Assembly (NCBI GenBank): GCA_903873415.1
Contig: CAIQOK010000076.1
Coordinates: 1 to 33,025 of the forward strand
Length of the DNA: 33,025 nt
DNA from: an uncultured Verrucomicrobiota bacterium
GTDB taxonomy: Bacteria; Verrucomicrobiota; Verrucomicrobiia; Limisphaerales; CAIQOK01
Direction: 5' to 3'
In this document: one piece after another, positions 8,577-17,615 of the stretch
How the letters are laid out: the number at the start of each line of letters is the position of its first letter
Position numbering within the stretch: position 1 is the stretch's first letter
The notes under the pieces: generated by a model
The model's database searches: none
The model's input: the letters and a program-made list of their open reading frames with translations, nothing else
Told to the model about the DNA's origin: nothing
Translations under genes and position numbers: made by a program

Positions 8577-8888
8577 TCCATCACGACAGTCCCGTTGTTT
8601 AAAGGACTCGATTAACCGAGTCTGAATAATGCCGGGTATCAGAAAAGATTGCAAGCCATCAAATCAACGCATCGCGGGCGACCGAACACGCCTGCCGCAC
8701 CGGGCATCCGAGTTAAATTGGATAATTCATTGACATCACGGGTGGCGGCAGGTAATCGACCTGCTTGGCTAATCGATCTCCCGCAGCCAACGTCCGGTCC
8801 TCCCGCTTGGGCGAAGGATACGGCAGGAGCCGGAAGCCCCTGGACCGAGAAGCCGTCGGCCGGATCAAATCTCTTAACACACACAAAC
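8577..8888. promoter_or_regulatory. Divergent intergenic region with an operator-like palindrome
   Basis: This 312-bp region lies between the RGG-like gene (minus) and the RND pump gene (plus). It contains an imperfect 18-bp dyad at 8605-8622, GACTCG-ATTAAC-CGAGTC, with 6-bp perfect arms. A TTGACA hexamer at 8730-8735 points toward the pump gene, but the hexamer 17 bases later (TAATCG, 8753-8758) is a poor -10, so the promoter call is weak. The pump frame remains open upstream of 8889 across most of this region, but the translated sequence has no pump-like features. Confidence 0.4.
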
Positions 8889-11800
8889 ATGAATCTGGTC
8901 AACCTCGCCCTCCGCAGACCTTGGACGGTTGTGGCAGTGGTCCTTGCGGCAGCCTTGGGCGCGGGCGTGGCTGTGCAGCGCATGGCGCGCGATGTCTTCC
9001 CGGCCCTGGGCATCCCCACCCTCTACGTCGCCCAACCCTACGGCGGAATGGATCCCGCGCAGATGGAGGGGTTTCTCACCTACTACTATGAATACCACTT
9101 CCTCTACATCACCGGCATCGAGCATGTGGAAAGCAAGTCGATCCAAGGCGCGGCCCTGATCAAACTGCAATTTCATCCCGGAATGGATATGGCTCAGGCG
9201 ATGGCCGAAACCGTGGGCTATGTCAACCGGGCCCGGGCCTTCATGCCGCCCGGCACAGTCCCCCCTTTCATCATGCGGTTCGACGCGGGGAGCGTGCCGG
9301 TGGGCAACTTGGTCTTCTCCAGCGAGACGCGGACGGTGGGCGAGATGCAGGACGCCGCCCTCAATCTGGTGCGACCTCTCTTTGCCACCTTGCCCGGCGT
9401 GTCCGCCCCCCCGCCCTTCGGCGGCAGCGCCCGCAGCATTGTCGTCAACGCCAAACCCGACCGTCTGCGGGCTTGCAACCTTTCTCCAGACGACCTCGTT
9501 TCAGCCATCGCCTCGGCCAACCTGATCAGCCCGTCCGGAAATCTCGCGCTGGGCGGCAAATACCCAATGGTGCCGCTCAACGCGACGGTGAAAAACATCC
9601 ACGATTTGGAGGCCGTCCCGATCCGTACCGGCACCTATCCGGCGGTGTTCCTGCGCGATGTGGCCACAGTGACCGACGCCTCCGACCTGGTCACCAGCTA
9701 CGCCCTGATCAACGGCAAAAGAACCGTCTACATTCCGGTGACCAAGCGTGCGGACGCATCCACCCTATCGGTGGTGAATCTGGTCAAACAAAACCTGGCC
9801 AAATTCCAAAGCGTGCTCCCCTCCGATGTGAAGGTCGGCTATGAATTCGACCAGTCGCCCTATGTCACCCGCGCCATCGCCGGCCTCACGCTTGAGGGAG
9901 CACTGGGAGCCGTGCTGACGGGCTTAATGATCCTATTGTTCTTGCGGGATTGGCGAAGCGCCTTCGTGGTGGTGGTCAACATCCCGCTGGCTTTGATGAG
10001 CGCACTGCTGGCGCTCTGGCTCACCGGGCAGACCGTCAATCTGATGACTCTGGGCGGGCTGGCCCTGGCGGTGGGAATCCTTGTGGATGAATCCACGGTT
10101 TGTCTGGAAAGCATTCACGCGCATCTTGCCCGGGGAAAATCCCTGGCCCGGGCGGCCTTGGACGCTTCAAATGAAACAGCCGGCCCGCGGTTCCTGAGCA
10201 TGCTTTGCATCCTGGCCCTCTTCACTCCAGCCCTCTTTATGACGGGAGCGGCCAAGGCAATGTTCCTGCCCCTGTCCCTGGCGGTGGGCTTCTCCATGGT
10301 CGCCTCCTTCCTGCTTTCCAGTTCCCTGGTCCCCATTCTCTCAATCTGGTTCCTGCGCGGCCACGAGCGGGCGGACAAAACAGCGGCGCAAGGGCCGGGC
10401 GCTTTCGCCCGATTCCAGAAAGGTTATGCCGGACTGACCGGACGCTTGTTGAGGATCCGCCGGGGTCTCGTGCCGGTGTATCTGGGGGGAGCCGCAGCCC
10501 TGCTGTTTTTCGTCGGCCGCCGCACCGGCACGGAAATCTTCCCCAGCGTCGAAACAGGCCAGCTCCAACTGCGGATCAGGGCGGCGGCAGGCACGCAGGT
10601 GGCCGGCACCGAGGCGCTGGCGCTCCAGGTTTTGGAGCTCATCAAAAAAGAGGCGGGACCGGAAAACATCCAGGTGACCCTCGGCCTGGTAGGCGTTCAC
10701 GCCCCGAACTACCCCATCAATCTCATCCACCTTTGGAGCGGCGGCCAGGAAGAAGGCGTGCTGCAAGTGCAATTGAAAAAAGGCGCCCCGATTGTCATCG
10801 AGGAACTGAAGGAACGGCTGCGCCGCAAATTCGCCGCCCTAATGCCCGGGTCAACCTTTTCTTTCGAACCGGGCGACATCGTCAGCCGGGTCATGAGCCT
10901 GGGCGCCCCCACGCCCATTGAGGTGGCCATCAGCGGCCCCAACCTGGGCGCCGACCGCGAGTTTGCGGAGAAGGTCAAAAACAAACTCCAGACTCTGACT
11001 GGCCTGCGCGACATCCAGTTCGGCCAGACCTTGGATTACCCCACCGTGGAGGTGGCCGTGGATCGCGAGCGGGCCGGACTGATGGGGCTAAAGATGGCCG
11101 ATGTTTCGCGCTCGCTGGTAACCGCCACTGCCTCCAGCCGCTTTGTGACCCCGGTTTATTGGGCCGACCCCGTCAGCGGCGTCGCCTATCAAATCCAAGT
11201 CCAAATCCCCCAAGCGGCAATGAACTCCAGCGAACAGGTCCGCAATCTGCCGGTGGGCTCGCGCAACGGGCAATCCATCCTCCTGCGCGACGTGGCCAGG
11301 CTCACCGAAGGCACGGCCGTAGGCCAGTATGAGCGCTACAACATGCAGCGACTCATCACGGTGACAGCCAACCTGAACGGCGCAGACCTGGGAAGCGTGA
11401 GCAGACAGGTCGAGCAAGCCCTGCTCTCGCTGGGCACCCCGCCACCCAAAGTCAGCGTCACCCTCCGCGGCCAGACCGTGCCGCTGCGACAACTGCTCGA
11501 GGGCTTGAGCACAGGACTCCTCGTGGCAATCGTCGTGATCCTCCTGCTGCTCGCAGCCCATTTCCAATCCCTGAAACTTTCCCTTGTTGTGTTGTCCCCC
11601 ATTCCCGCAGTGCTCGCCGGAGTGGTGCTGACACTCAAACTGACCGGCACCACGCTGAACCTCGAATCGTTCATGGGCGCAATCATGGCCGTCGGCGTCG
11701 CGGTGGCCAACGCCATCCTGATGGTCACGGCGGCCGAGAGCAGCCGACTGGCTGGAAACGACGCCCCCACGGCCGCACTGGATGGAGCGCAATCCCGACT

Positions 11801-12059
11801 GCGCCCCATCCTCATGACGAGCCTGGCCATGATTGCGGGCATGCTGCCTCTGGCCCTGGGCCTGAGCGAAGGCAGCCAGCAAAGCGCCCCGCTGGGCCGG
11901 GCCGTGGTCGGGGGACTAACTCTGGCAACCTTGGCCACGCTGCTGGTTTTGCCCGCAGTGTTCGCACTCATCCAGGCCGGCGCCCATCGCCGCTCCGCCT
12001 CGCTTGACCCGGAAGACCGGACCGGTTCTTGTTACGAACTAAACGGCAGGGCCGCTTAA
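8889..12059 (+). CDS. RND-family efflux pump, inner-membrane permease
   Basis: This 1056-residue AcrB-like transporter starts at ATG 8889 (MNLVNLALRRPWTV), the usual RND N-terminus; an open frame upstream to 8649 is rejected. The two halves each carry a large periplasmic loop and six helices: 'LEGALGAVLTGLMILLFLRD' in the first half, and 'GLLVAIVVILLLLAAHFQS' then 'LRPILMTSLAMIAGMLPLAL' in the second. The proton-relay region is altered: TM4 has VDES with Asp400-Glu401 where AcrB has Asp-Asp, and the TM10 position of AcrB Lys940 is alanine (VAVANAILMV, residue 940). The TM11 Arg and Thr equivalents are kept. It heads an operon with an adaptor and an outer-membrane channel and pumps small molecules by proton motive force. 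Substrate is not predictable from sequence. Confidence 0.95.
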   Translation: MNLVNLALRRPWTVVAVVLAAALGAGVAVQRMARDVFPALGIPTLYVAQPYGGMDPAQMEGFLTYYYEYHFLYITGIEHVESKSIQGAALIKLQFHPGMDMAQAMAETVGYVNRARAFMPPGTVPPFIMRFDAGSVPVGNLVFSSETRTVGEMQDAALNLVRPLFATLPGVSAPPPFGGSARSIVVNAKPDRLRACNLSPDDLVSAIASANLISPSGNLALGGKYPMVPLNATVKNIHDLEAVPIRTGTYPAVFLRDVATVTDASDLVTSYALINGKRTVYIPVTKRADASTLSVVNLVKQNLAKFQSVLPSDVKVGYEFDQSPYVTRAIAGLTLEGALGAVLTGLMILLFLRDWRSAFVVVVNIPLALMSALLALWLTGQTVNLMTLGGLALAVGILVDESTVCLESIHAHLARGKSLARAALDASNETAGPRFLSMLCILALFTPALFMTGAAKAMFLPLSLAVGFSMVASFLLSSSLVPILSIWFLRGHERADKTAAQGPGAFARFQKGYAGLTGRLLRIRRGLVPVYLGGAAALLFFVGRRTGTEIFPSVETGQLQLRIRAAAGTQVAGTEALALQVLELIKKEAGPENIQVTLGLVGVHAPNYPINLIHLWSGGQEEGVLQVQLKKGAPIVIEELKERLRRKFAALMPGSTFSFEPGDIVSRVMSLGAPTPIEVAISGPNLGADREFAEKVKNKLQTLTGLRDIQFGQTLDYPTVEVAVDRERAGLMGLKMADVSRSLVTATASSRFVTPVYWADPVSGVAYQIQVQIPQAAMNSSEQVRNLPVGSRNGQSILLRDVARLTEGTAVGQYERYNMQRLITVTANLNGADLGSVSRQVEQALLSLGTPPPKVSVTLRGQTVPLRQLLEGLSTGLLVAIVVILLLLAAHFQSLKLSLVVLSPIPAVLAGVVLTLKLTGTTLNLESFMGAIMAVGVAVANAILMVTAAESSRLAGNDAPTAALDGAQSRLRPILMTSLAMIAGMLPLALGLSEGSQQSAPLGRAVVGGLTLATLATLLVLPAVFALIQAGAHRRSASLDPEDRTGSCYELNGRAA

Positions 12060-12078
12060 AACTGATTTATAACAACCG

Positions 12079-13155
12079 ATGAAAGCCTTGACTCCCACCC
12101 CCCTGCTCGTGTGCCTCGGCCTTGCGTGCGGACTGCTGTGCGGTTGCAACCCGGCACCAACCCCAACATCCGCCCCCGTAGCGACGGCGCCCGTGGCGGT
12201 CTCCTGCGCGCCCCTGCGCCGGGGCGACATCACCCGCAGCATCTCCCTGCCCGGCTCCATCAACGCCCGCCAATCCGCCATCCTCTGCTCAAAAACCCCC
12301 GGATACCTCAAGACACTCAGCGTGGACAAAGGCGACAGCGTTACAGCTGGGGCGGTCCTGGCTGAGATCGAGGCCCCCGAATTGCTGGCCGAAGCGCCTA
12401 AATATCAAGCTGAGATGGAAGTGGCCGAGGCGGGATTCCGCCGCACCGTCGAGGCGCAAAAGAAAGCACCCGATCTGGTGACACCTGCTTCGGTGGATGA
12501 GGCCCGGGGCAAATACGACGTGGCCCGGGCAAACTTTAAACGAATCCAAGACCTGCTGGCCTACACCAAAATCACCGCCCCATTCTCCGGTATCGTCACC
12601 CGCCGATGGGTGGATCCGGGCGCATTTATTCCAGCAGCCACCGGCGCCGTCGGCGCGGCCGCCGTCGTGACACTCATGGATTTCAGCTCCGTGCGGGTGG
12701 ACGTGGCCGCGCCCGAATCAGAGTCGCCTCTCATCCGTCTGACGCTGCCGGTCACGATCACCCTGGAAGAGCTGCCCGGCCGCAGCTTTAAAGGCAACGT
12801 CACCCGCTTTGAATACGCCTTGGACCCAGCCACAAAAACAATGATCGCCGAAATCGAAATCCCCAACCCGCATCTGGACCTGCGACCCGGGATGTATGCC
12901 AACGTGAAACTGGGCATCGAGCAGAAAACCGGCGCGCTTCTGGCCCCCGCCGACGCGGTCGTTACGGACAAGACAGGCGCTTTTGTTTTCATCGTGGAGG
13001 AATCGAAAGCCAGAAAAACCCCGGTGCAGACCGGGTTCAGCGACGGCACCAGCGTGGAAATTCTCAGCGGGCTCAAGCCGGAGCAACCCCTCATCTTGGT
13101 CGGCAAAAGTTCCTTGACCTCCGGCCAGACCGTCACCGTTCGGGATGGCAAATGA
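12079..13155 (+). CDS. RND efflux adaptor (membrane fusion) lipoprotein
   Basis: This is a 358-residue periplasmic adaptor. The N-terminus is a lipoprotein signal with lipobox LCGC and Cys23 as the predicted lipid-bearing residue. A barrel-sandwich (biotinyl-like) hybrid follows, including ITRSISLPGSINARQSA and KGDSVTAGAVLAEIEAPEL. Then come a short helical hairpin (about 110-165), the second half hybrid motif YTKITAPFSGIVTRRWVDPG, a beta-barrel and a membrane-proximal domain with LRPGMYANVKL. This order matches HlyD/AcrA-type adaptors; the hairpin is rather short. It starts 19 bp after the pump gene and overlaps the channel gene by ATGA, so it bridges the pump and outer-membrane channel of the same operon. 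Confidence 0.94.
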   Translation: MKALTPTPLLVCLGLACGLLCGCNPAPTPTSAPVATAPVAVSCAPLRRGDITRSISLPGSINARQSAILCSKTPGYLKTLSVDKGDSVTAGAVLAEIEAPELLAEAPKYQAEMEVAEAGFRRTVEAQKKAPDLVTPASVDEARGKYDVARANFKRIQDLLAYTKITAPFSGIVTRRWVDPGAFIPAATGAVGAAAVVTLMDFSSVRVDVAAPESESPLIRLTLPVTITLEELPGRSFKGNVTRFEYALDPATKTMIAEIEIPNPHLDLRPGMYANVKLGIEQKTGALLAPADAVVTDKTGAFVFIVEESKARKTPVQTGFSDGTSVEILSGLKPEQPLILVGKSSLTSGQTVTVRDGK

Positions 13156-14501
13156 AAACACCTCCTCAAAATCGAAAATCACCGGGCCCGCTCTGGGTCC
13201 TGTCAATCTTGTTTCTCACCGCCCTGCCCGGCGCTGCGCAGCCGACCGGCGCAACAAACTATCCTATCGACCTCCCCACGGCGCTGCGCCTGGCGCACAC
13301 CCAAAACCTGGATGTCCAGATCGCCCGGGAAGGGCAGCGCGAGGCAGTCGCAAACCAGCAGAGCACCTTCGAGCAGTTTTTCCCGTGGATCTCCGCCGGC
13401 GCAGGCTATCATCGCCGCAATGGAATGGCGCAAGCCGTCCCCGGCGGAACGGTATCCCAGGCCCGCCTGCAATCCTACTCCCCGGGCGGCACGCTGACGG
13501 CGCAACTCGACCTTGGCGACGCCTATTATAAATCGCTGGCAGCCAGGCAACTCGCCACCGCCGCCGCCGCCGCCCTCCAATCCCGCGCACAAGACTCCAC
13601 ACTTGCCGCCGCCCAGGGCTATCTGGACCTGGTCCACGCCGCGGCGCAAGTCGGCGTGTTGGAGGAATCCGTGCGACTGGCCCGGGAATATCAAGACCAA
13701 CTCCACCAAGCCGTCGCCGCAGGCATCGCCTTCAAGGGCGACGAACTCCGGGTTCAGGTGCAGACCCGGCGACGGCAACTCGCCCTCCGTCAGGCCCAGG
13801 AACAACAGCGGGTTAATTCAGCCCGTCTGGCTCAAATCCTGCACCTCGATCCGCTGGTGGAACTTCTCCCTCAGGAGTTGGACCTGGCGCCCCTGAAACT
13901 CATCGGCACCAACTCGGCCTTGGATCATTTGGTGCAAAGGGCCCTGCAGTGCCGCTCCGAACTCAAACAGCGTCAGGCGCTGGTTTCCGCGGCGCGTTCC
14001 GCCAAAAACGGCGCGCTCTATGGAGCGGCTGTTCCATCCCTGAACGCTCAGGCGTTCCTTGGCGGATTTGGCGGCGGACCGGACGGCGGCACCGATCATT
14101 TCGGGGCGGCGCAGGATTATCTGTTCGCTCTGGCCTGGCGCATCGGACCGGGCGGCTTGTTTGATCCCGGCCGGGTCCGGGCCGGCGCGGCGCGCTTTGA
14201 AAGCGCCCGGCTCGGAGCACAAAAAGAGCGAGACCAGGTGATCGGCGAAGTGGTGGAATGTCAGGCCCGAATGCAGTCGTTCGGGGATCAACTCGCCACC
14301 GCGCGGGAAAACCTTGTCACCGCCGCCCAAAGTCTGCGCCTGACACAGGAACGCAAACAGTTCGGCGTGGGAATTGTCCTGGAAGATCTCCAGGCCCAAC
14401 AGGATATCACCCAAGCGCGGTCCGATTATCTGGCTTTGGTCGCCGGCTTTGACAAAGCTCAATATGCCCTGCTCAGAGCCGTTGGAGGGACGGTGGAATA
14501 A
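13152..14501 (+). CDS. TolC-like outer-membrane efflux protein
   Basis: This 449-residue protein has a signal peptide (about 1-29, ending LPGAAQ) and two internally similar halves of outer-membrane efflux protein type. The first is 'LPTALRLAHTQNLDVQIARE' and a long alanine/glutamine-rich coiled helix (about 120-220); the second is 'LDHLVQRALQCRSELKQRQA' and a helix near 350-440 that includes FGVGIVLEDLQAQQDITQAR. This is the known repeat pattern of TolC/OprM trimeric channels. Its start overlaps the adaptor stop by 4 bp, completing a pump-adaptor-channel operon. No terminator-like hairpin was seen in the 100 bp after it. Confidence 0.93.
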   Translation: MKTPPQNRKSPGPLWVLSILFLTALPGAAQPTGATNYPIDLPTALRLAHTQNLDVQIAREGQREAVANQQSTFEQFFPWISAGAGYHRRNGMAQAVPGGTVSQARLQSYSPGGTLTAQLDLGDAYYKSLAARQLATAAAAALQSRAQDSTLAAAQGYLDLVHAAAQVGVLEESVRLAREYQDQLHQAVAAGIAFKGDELRVQVQTRRRQLALRQAQEQQRVNSARLAQILHLDPLVELLPQELDLAPLKLIGTNSALDHLVQRALQCRSELKQRQALVSAARSAKNGALYGAAVPSLNAQAFLGGFGGGPDGGTDHFGAAQDYLFALAWRIGPGGLFDPGRVRAGAARFESARLGAQKERDQVIGEVVECQARMQSFGDQLATARENLVTAAQSLRLTQERKQFGVGIVLEDLQAQQDITQARSDYLALVAGFDKAQYALLRAVGGTVE

Positions 14502-14649
14502 CCCGGTGTCACCTTGACCGCTCCCCGGCCCCCTGCCCGCCAGAAAACGCAGGACTGCCCAGCCTCCAAGGATCCCCTGCTCTTTTGATCAAGCGGACTT
14601 GACTTTCCATCACCCAGAACGAACATTACCGCATCACAATTTAACCACC

Positions 14650-15405
14650 GTGCCCAATCCTCATCCCGCAAAAAAAACTCCGGCCCGCGGCTTCACTTTG
14701 ATTGAACTCCTGGTTGTTATTGCCATCATCGCCATTCTCGCCGCCCTCCTTCTCCCCGCATTGGCCAAGGCCAAGGAAAAAGCCAAGGGGATCAACTGCC
14801 TAAACAATCTCCGGCAAATCGGGATTGGCTTCGTCATGTATGGCCAGGATAACAACGATCTAATCGTTCTGGTCGGCTTGGACAAACCCTCACCTTCCGG
14901 AGCGTGGATTCCCAATGCGGTGTGCACCTTCTGGCCGGACCTGCTGCGGCCTTATATGTCCACCACCAACAGCATCGCCTGCCCGAGCTATTCAAAGGGT
15001 TTCGGGATCGGCTTCAACCACGTTGAAATCGGCGGCTGGCTGGCTAATCCGGATAAGATCAGCAGCATCAAGCACCCCTCAGACACGGTGCCTTTTGCCG
15101 ACACCGGACTGATTGAAAACCCGGCTGAACAGAACCCGGACCTCTGGAGGGAGGTGAAAGATCAGACCTTCAACATGGTTTACCGCACGCCCAACAATTG
15201 GAACTATTACGACTCAGCCCCCACCCGTCCGGTGAACCGTCACGGAAACCGGGCCAACATGGGGTTTGCCGACGGCCATGCCGCGGCGCTTCGGGTCAGC
15301 GTCATGGGGCTCCAGTTCATGCCGGGCGCCAACGGCGCCACAGGCAACACAAAATGGGGCGGCAACGGCGTGAGCGATTCCCGCTGGATGTGGGACCGCG
15401 AGTGA
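14650..15405 (+). CDS. Prepilin-like protein with H-X9-DG motif
   Basis: The protein is 251 residues from a GTG at 14650; a TTG at 14599 would add 17 residues. The N-terminus has a classical type IV prepilin signal, [21 protein letters not shown], with cleavage expected after Gly and methylation of Phe, followed by [20 protein letters not shown]. Near the C-terminus a histidine is followed by nine residues and then Asp-Gly ([12 protein letters not shown]), the H-X9-DG motif of the large prepilin-like families in Planctomycetes and Verrucomicrobia. Such proteins are exported by type II/IV pilus-like machines; their role is not settled. The gene stands alone between the efflux operon and a gene-poor gap. 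Confidence 0.9.
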   Translation: MPNPHPAKKTPARGFTLIELLVVIAIIAILAALLLPALAKAKEKAKGINCLNNLRQIGIGFVMYGQDNNDLIVLVGLDKPSPSGAWIPNAVCTFWPDLLRPYMSTTNSIACPSYSKGFGIGFNHVEIGGWLANPDKISSIKHPSDTVPFADTGLIENPAEQNPDLWREVKDQTFNMVYRTPNNWNYYDSAPTRPVNRHGNRANMGFADGHAAALRVSVMGLQFMPGANGATGNTKWGGNGVSDSRWMWDRE

Positions 15406-16075
15406 AACGAAAAACCACCATGTGAATCATTCAACCCTCTGTGCATATGCTCTTGACGCCTTAAACCTAAAACCCGCACTTGGGACCAGCCACAGATCTC
15501 CTCCAACCCGAAACCACCTTTGAGAGAAAACTGAATCGCGCATGAAGCGCTGTGTGAGGCCGAAGAATTGCCAACCTTTTTCCGTCTCCATGGTCTTCAT
15601 GAACTCCAGGGTCGATTTGGCTCGGGGCGGTATGTTTGCCATAAAGCCCATGGAGGGCATAAAGTGAGGATGAATGATTTTTCGAAGGCGCAACCCAATC
15701 CGTCTGGGATGGAAGAGGAAACTCAAAACACCCAGGTGCCGGCTCACCGTTTTTCTGCCTTCCACTTTCTATTTTCTGCTTTGCCTTTCAATCGCCGCTG
15801 ACGAGGCATCTCTACAGACCCGGACAACAAAAAAATCACAAACCCGATTTTCAATCAATTGCGCCTGAAGTGGTTGCCGAATCAGTCCCGACCCGAACCC
15901 GATGACCTTGAGAACCGCACTCTGTGCGGGGTGATTAGGAAAGGGCCGATTCCAGAGTCAGGGGCACCGCCCTTTTGCTGACACTCCCGATGGCTGCAAA
16001 CCCGTGTCTTAAGTGCGGCCTTCATTCAGTTTGGAAGCACCAGCAGGGGCGGATTGAGAGCGAACCATCAGGGGC
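15406..16075. other. Gene-poor intergenic region
   Basis: This stretch of 670 bp lies between the prepilin-like gene and hisS and has lower GC and more homopolymers than its neighbours. One minus-strand frame of 112 codons (15427-15765) begins with ATG, but its product (Arg/Phe/Met-rich, no recognisable motif) has no ribosome site or coding-like context, so I do not call it a gene. No tRNA cloverleaf, terminator or clear repeat was found. Confidence 0.5.
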
Positions 16076-17329
16076 TCAGGTCAGATGATTTGCGGCATCC
16101 CGCACCCCGGCAACCACCTCCTGGCGGGTCTTCAGGTTGCGGATACGCACATAGGAATCGTTATCGAGCTTGGCGGTGAAGGATGCTTTCAATTCCTGCG
16201 CCCTTTTGAACTGCTTGTCAGGCTTGGTCGGCGTGAGGGGAAACTCGACAGCCCGCCCGCTGAGGCGCAGGTTCTGCACCAACTGCAGAGTGGCCGGCCG
16301 CAACGACTCCTCTTCTATCAGACAGAAGACATCCACGTTGGCATCGAACGCCGGCAACAAACCGCGGGCCTTGAGCAGCTCCAGCAGCACCACGTCCCCC
16401 ATGCCGAACCCCAATGCGGGCAGGTTCACCTTGCCGCCGCTGATGAGCTTGACCAGGTTGTCATAACGACCGCCTCCGGCAATCGCCCGGAACTCCCCCT
16501 TCCGGTCAAACGCCTCAAAGACCACGCCGGTATAGTAAGCCAGTCCCCGGATCACGTGATAGTCGATCTTCACAAACCCGCCCAGGCCGCGAGCGGCAAG
16601 GTTGTCTAGAATGAACTGCAATTGGGCGGTGGGCTTGCCCCCGGCGATGAAGGCGTTGACATCGTCAAGTTTGAAACCCAGGGCGGCCAACTTCTTGGCG
16701 CTCTCCTCCGGCAACGCCCGCTCCAGCTTGTCGATCACCTGAAAAAACTGGTATTCATGCACCGCATCCGCCTCGGAGGAATCCTGACGACCCCGGTGAT
16801 AAAACTCGTGCCAGGCGTTGCGGCTGCTGAGCCGGACCACGAAATCCTCCGCAGTCAAGCCGAAGGCGCGCAATGAATCGATGAGCAGCGCGATCAATTC
16901 CGCATCCGCCGCCGGGTCGGACTCGCCGATGAGGTCGGCGTTGAACTGGAAGTGCTCCCGCAGGCGGCCCTTCTGCTGGCGTTCGTAACGATAGAGCTGG
17001 GGAACGGCGAACCACTTGATGGGCTTCTTGTAATTCCGCTCATGCGCCGCCACCATCCGCGCCAGAGTGGGCGTCATCTCAGGCCGCAGCGAAACGGAGC
17101 GTTCCCCCTTGTCGGCAAAGTTGTAGAGCTGGCCGACGATTTCCTCACCGCTCTTGGTGGTGAAGAGCTCCAGGGGCTCCAAGGGGGGGCCGTCGTATTC
17201 GCGGAAGCCGTAGGTGCGAGCCGTGGCCCGCCACTTGGCGAAAATATACTGGCGCGCATCGGCGCTCCACACGTCGGGGTGCGGAAGCGGTTCGGGATAG
17301 AAATCGCGGAAACCAGGCAATCGTTCCAT
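16076..17329 (-). CDS. hisS: Histidyl-tRNA synthetase
   Basis: This 417-residue class II aminoacyl-tRNA synthetase charges tRNA-His in the cytoplasm. Class II motif 1 is near LRPEMTPTLARMV (81-93), motif 2 is VPQLYRYERQQKGRLREHFQ (109-128), and the histidine-specific HisA segments are GLAYYTGVVFEAF and AIAGGGRYDNL. A C-terminal anticodon-binding domain follows (from about 320, with DVFCLIEEESLRPATLQLVQ). The N-terminus MERLPGFRDFYPEP fits the family start. The 'RYERQQKGRLREH' motif 2 with Gln-Gln resembles a subset of bacterial/eukaryote-like HisRS enzymes. It stands alone on the minus strand, divergent from the next gene. Confidence 0.96.
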   Translation of the reverse strand: MERLPGFRDFYPEPLPHPDVWSADARQYIFAKWRATARTYGFREYDGPPLEPLELFTTKSGEEIVGQLYNFADKGERSVSLRPEMTPTLARMVAAHERNYKKPIKWFAVPQLYRYERQQKGRLREHFQFNADLIGESDPAADAELIALLIDSLRAFGLTAEDFVVRLSSRNAWHEFYHRGRQDSSEADAVHEYQFFQVIDKLERALPEESAKKLAALGFKLDDVNAFIAGGKPTAQLQFILDNLAARGLGGFVKIDYHVIRGLAYYTGVVFEAFDRKGEFRAIAGGGRYDNLVKLISGGKVNLPALGFGMGDVVLLELLKARGLLPAFDANVDVFCLIEEESLRPATLQLVQNLRLSGRAVEFPLTPTKPDKQFKRAQELKASFTAKLDNDSYVRIRNLKTRQEVVAGVRDAANHLT

Positions 17330-17615
17330 TCGGGCAGATTAGAAAAACCCCAGCCCCGTTGAAAGTCAAAAGCATCCGCCGCCAAAGACTCAGGAATCCA
17401 GAACCCGCATTACGGCTTGAGGCCTCGTGGAAACACCGCCGCACCAAGCCGGATGCCGCCGGCGCCCCTTTAGGACGCGGATTTTTTCCGGATTGAGAAT
17501 TGAGCGTCCTTCCACCGGCAGCCCTGAAGAAGGGCGATTGTGCTTTTCATTGGTTGCCCTCTTCCTAAGCTGGAAACAGTCTGGGGGCGATCAGGAAAAC
17601 CCCTTTCATGCACCG

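Noticed and set aside
8649-8888. N-terminal extension of the RND pump
   Set aside because: The translation is Pro/Ala/Gly-rich with no transporter features, while ATG 8889 begins exactly at the family N-terminus.
15427-15765. 112-codon minus-strand frame in the gap before hisS
   Set aside because: No ribosome site, no recognisable motif, atypical composition and no operon context.
17427-17615. Upstream extension of the deacetylase-family gene
   Set aside because: The 63 extra residues lack family similarity; the ATG at 17616 matches the usual start a few residues before the conserved region.
17330-17615. Promoter pair between hisS and the deacetylase-family gene
   Set aside because: TTGACT occurs on the hisS strand, but no acceptable -10 hexamer lies 16-18 bases downstream.
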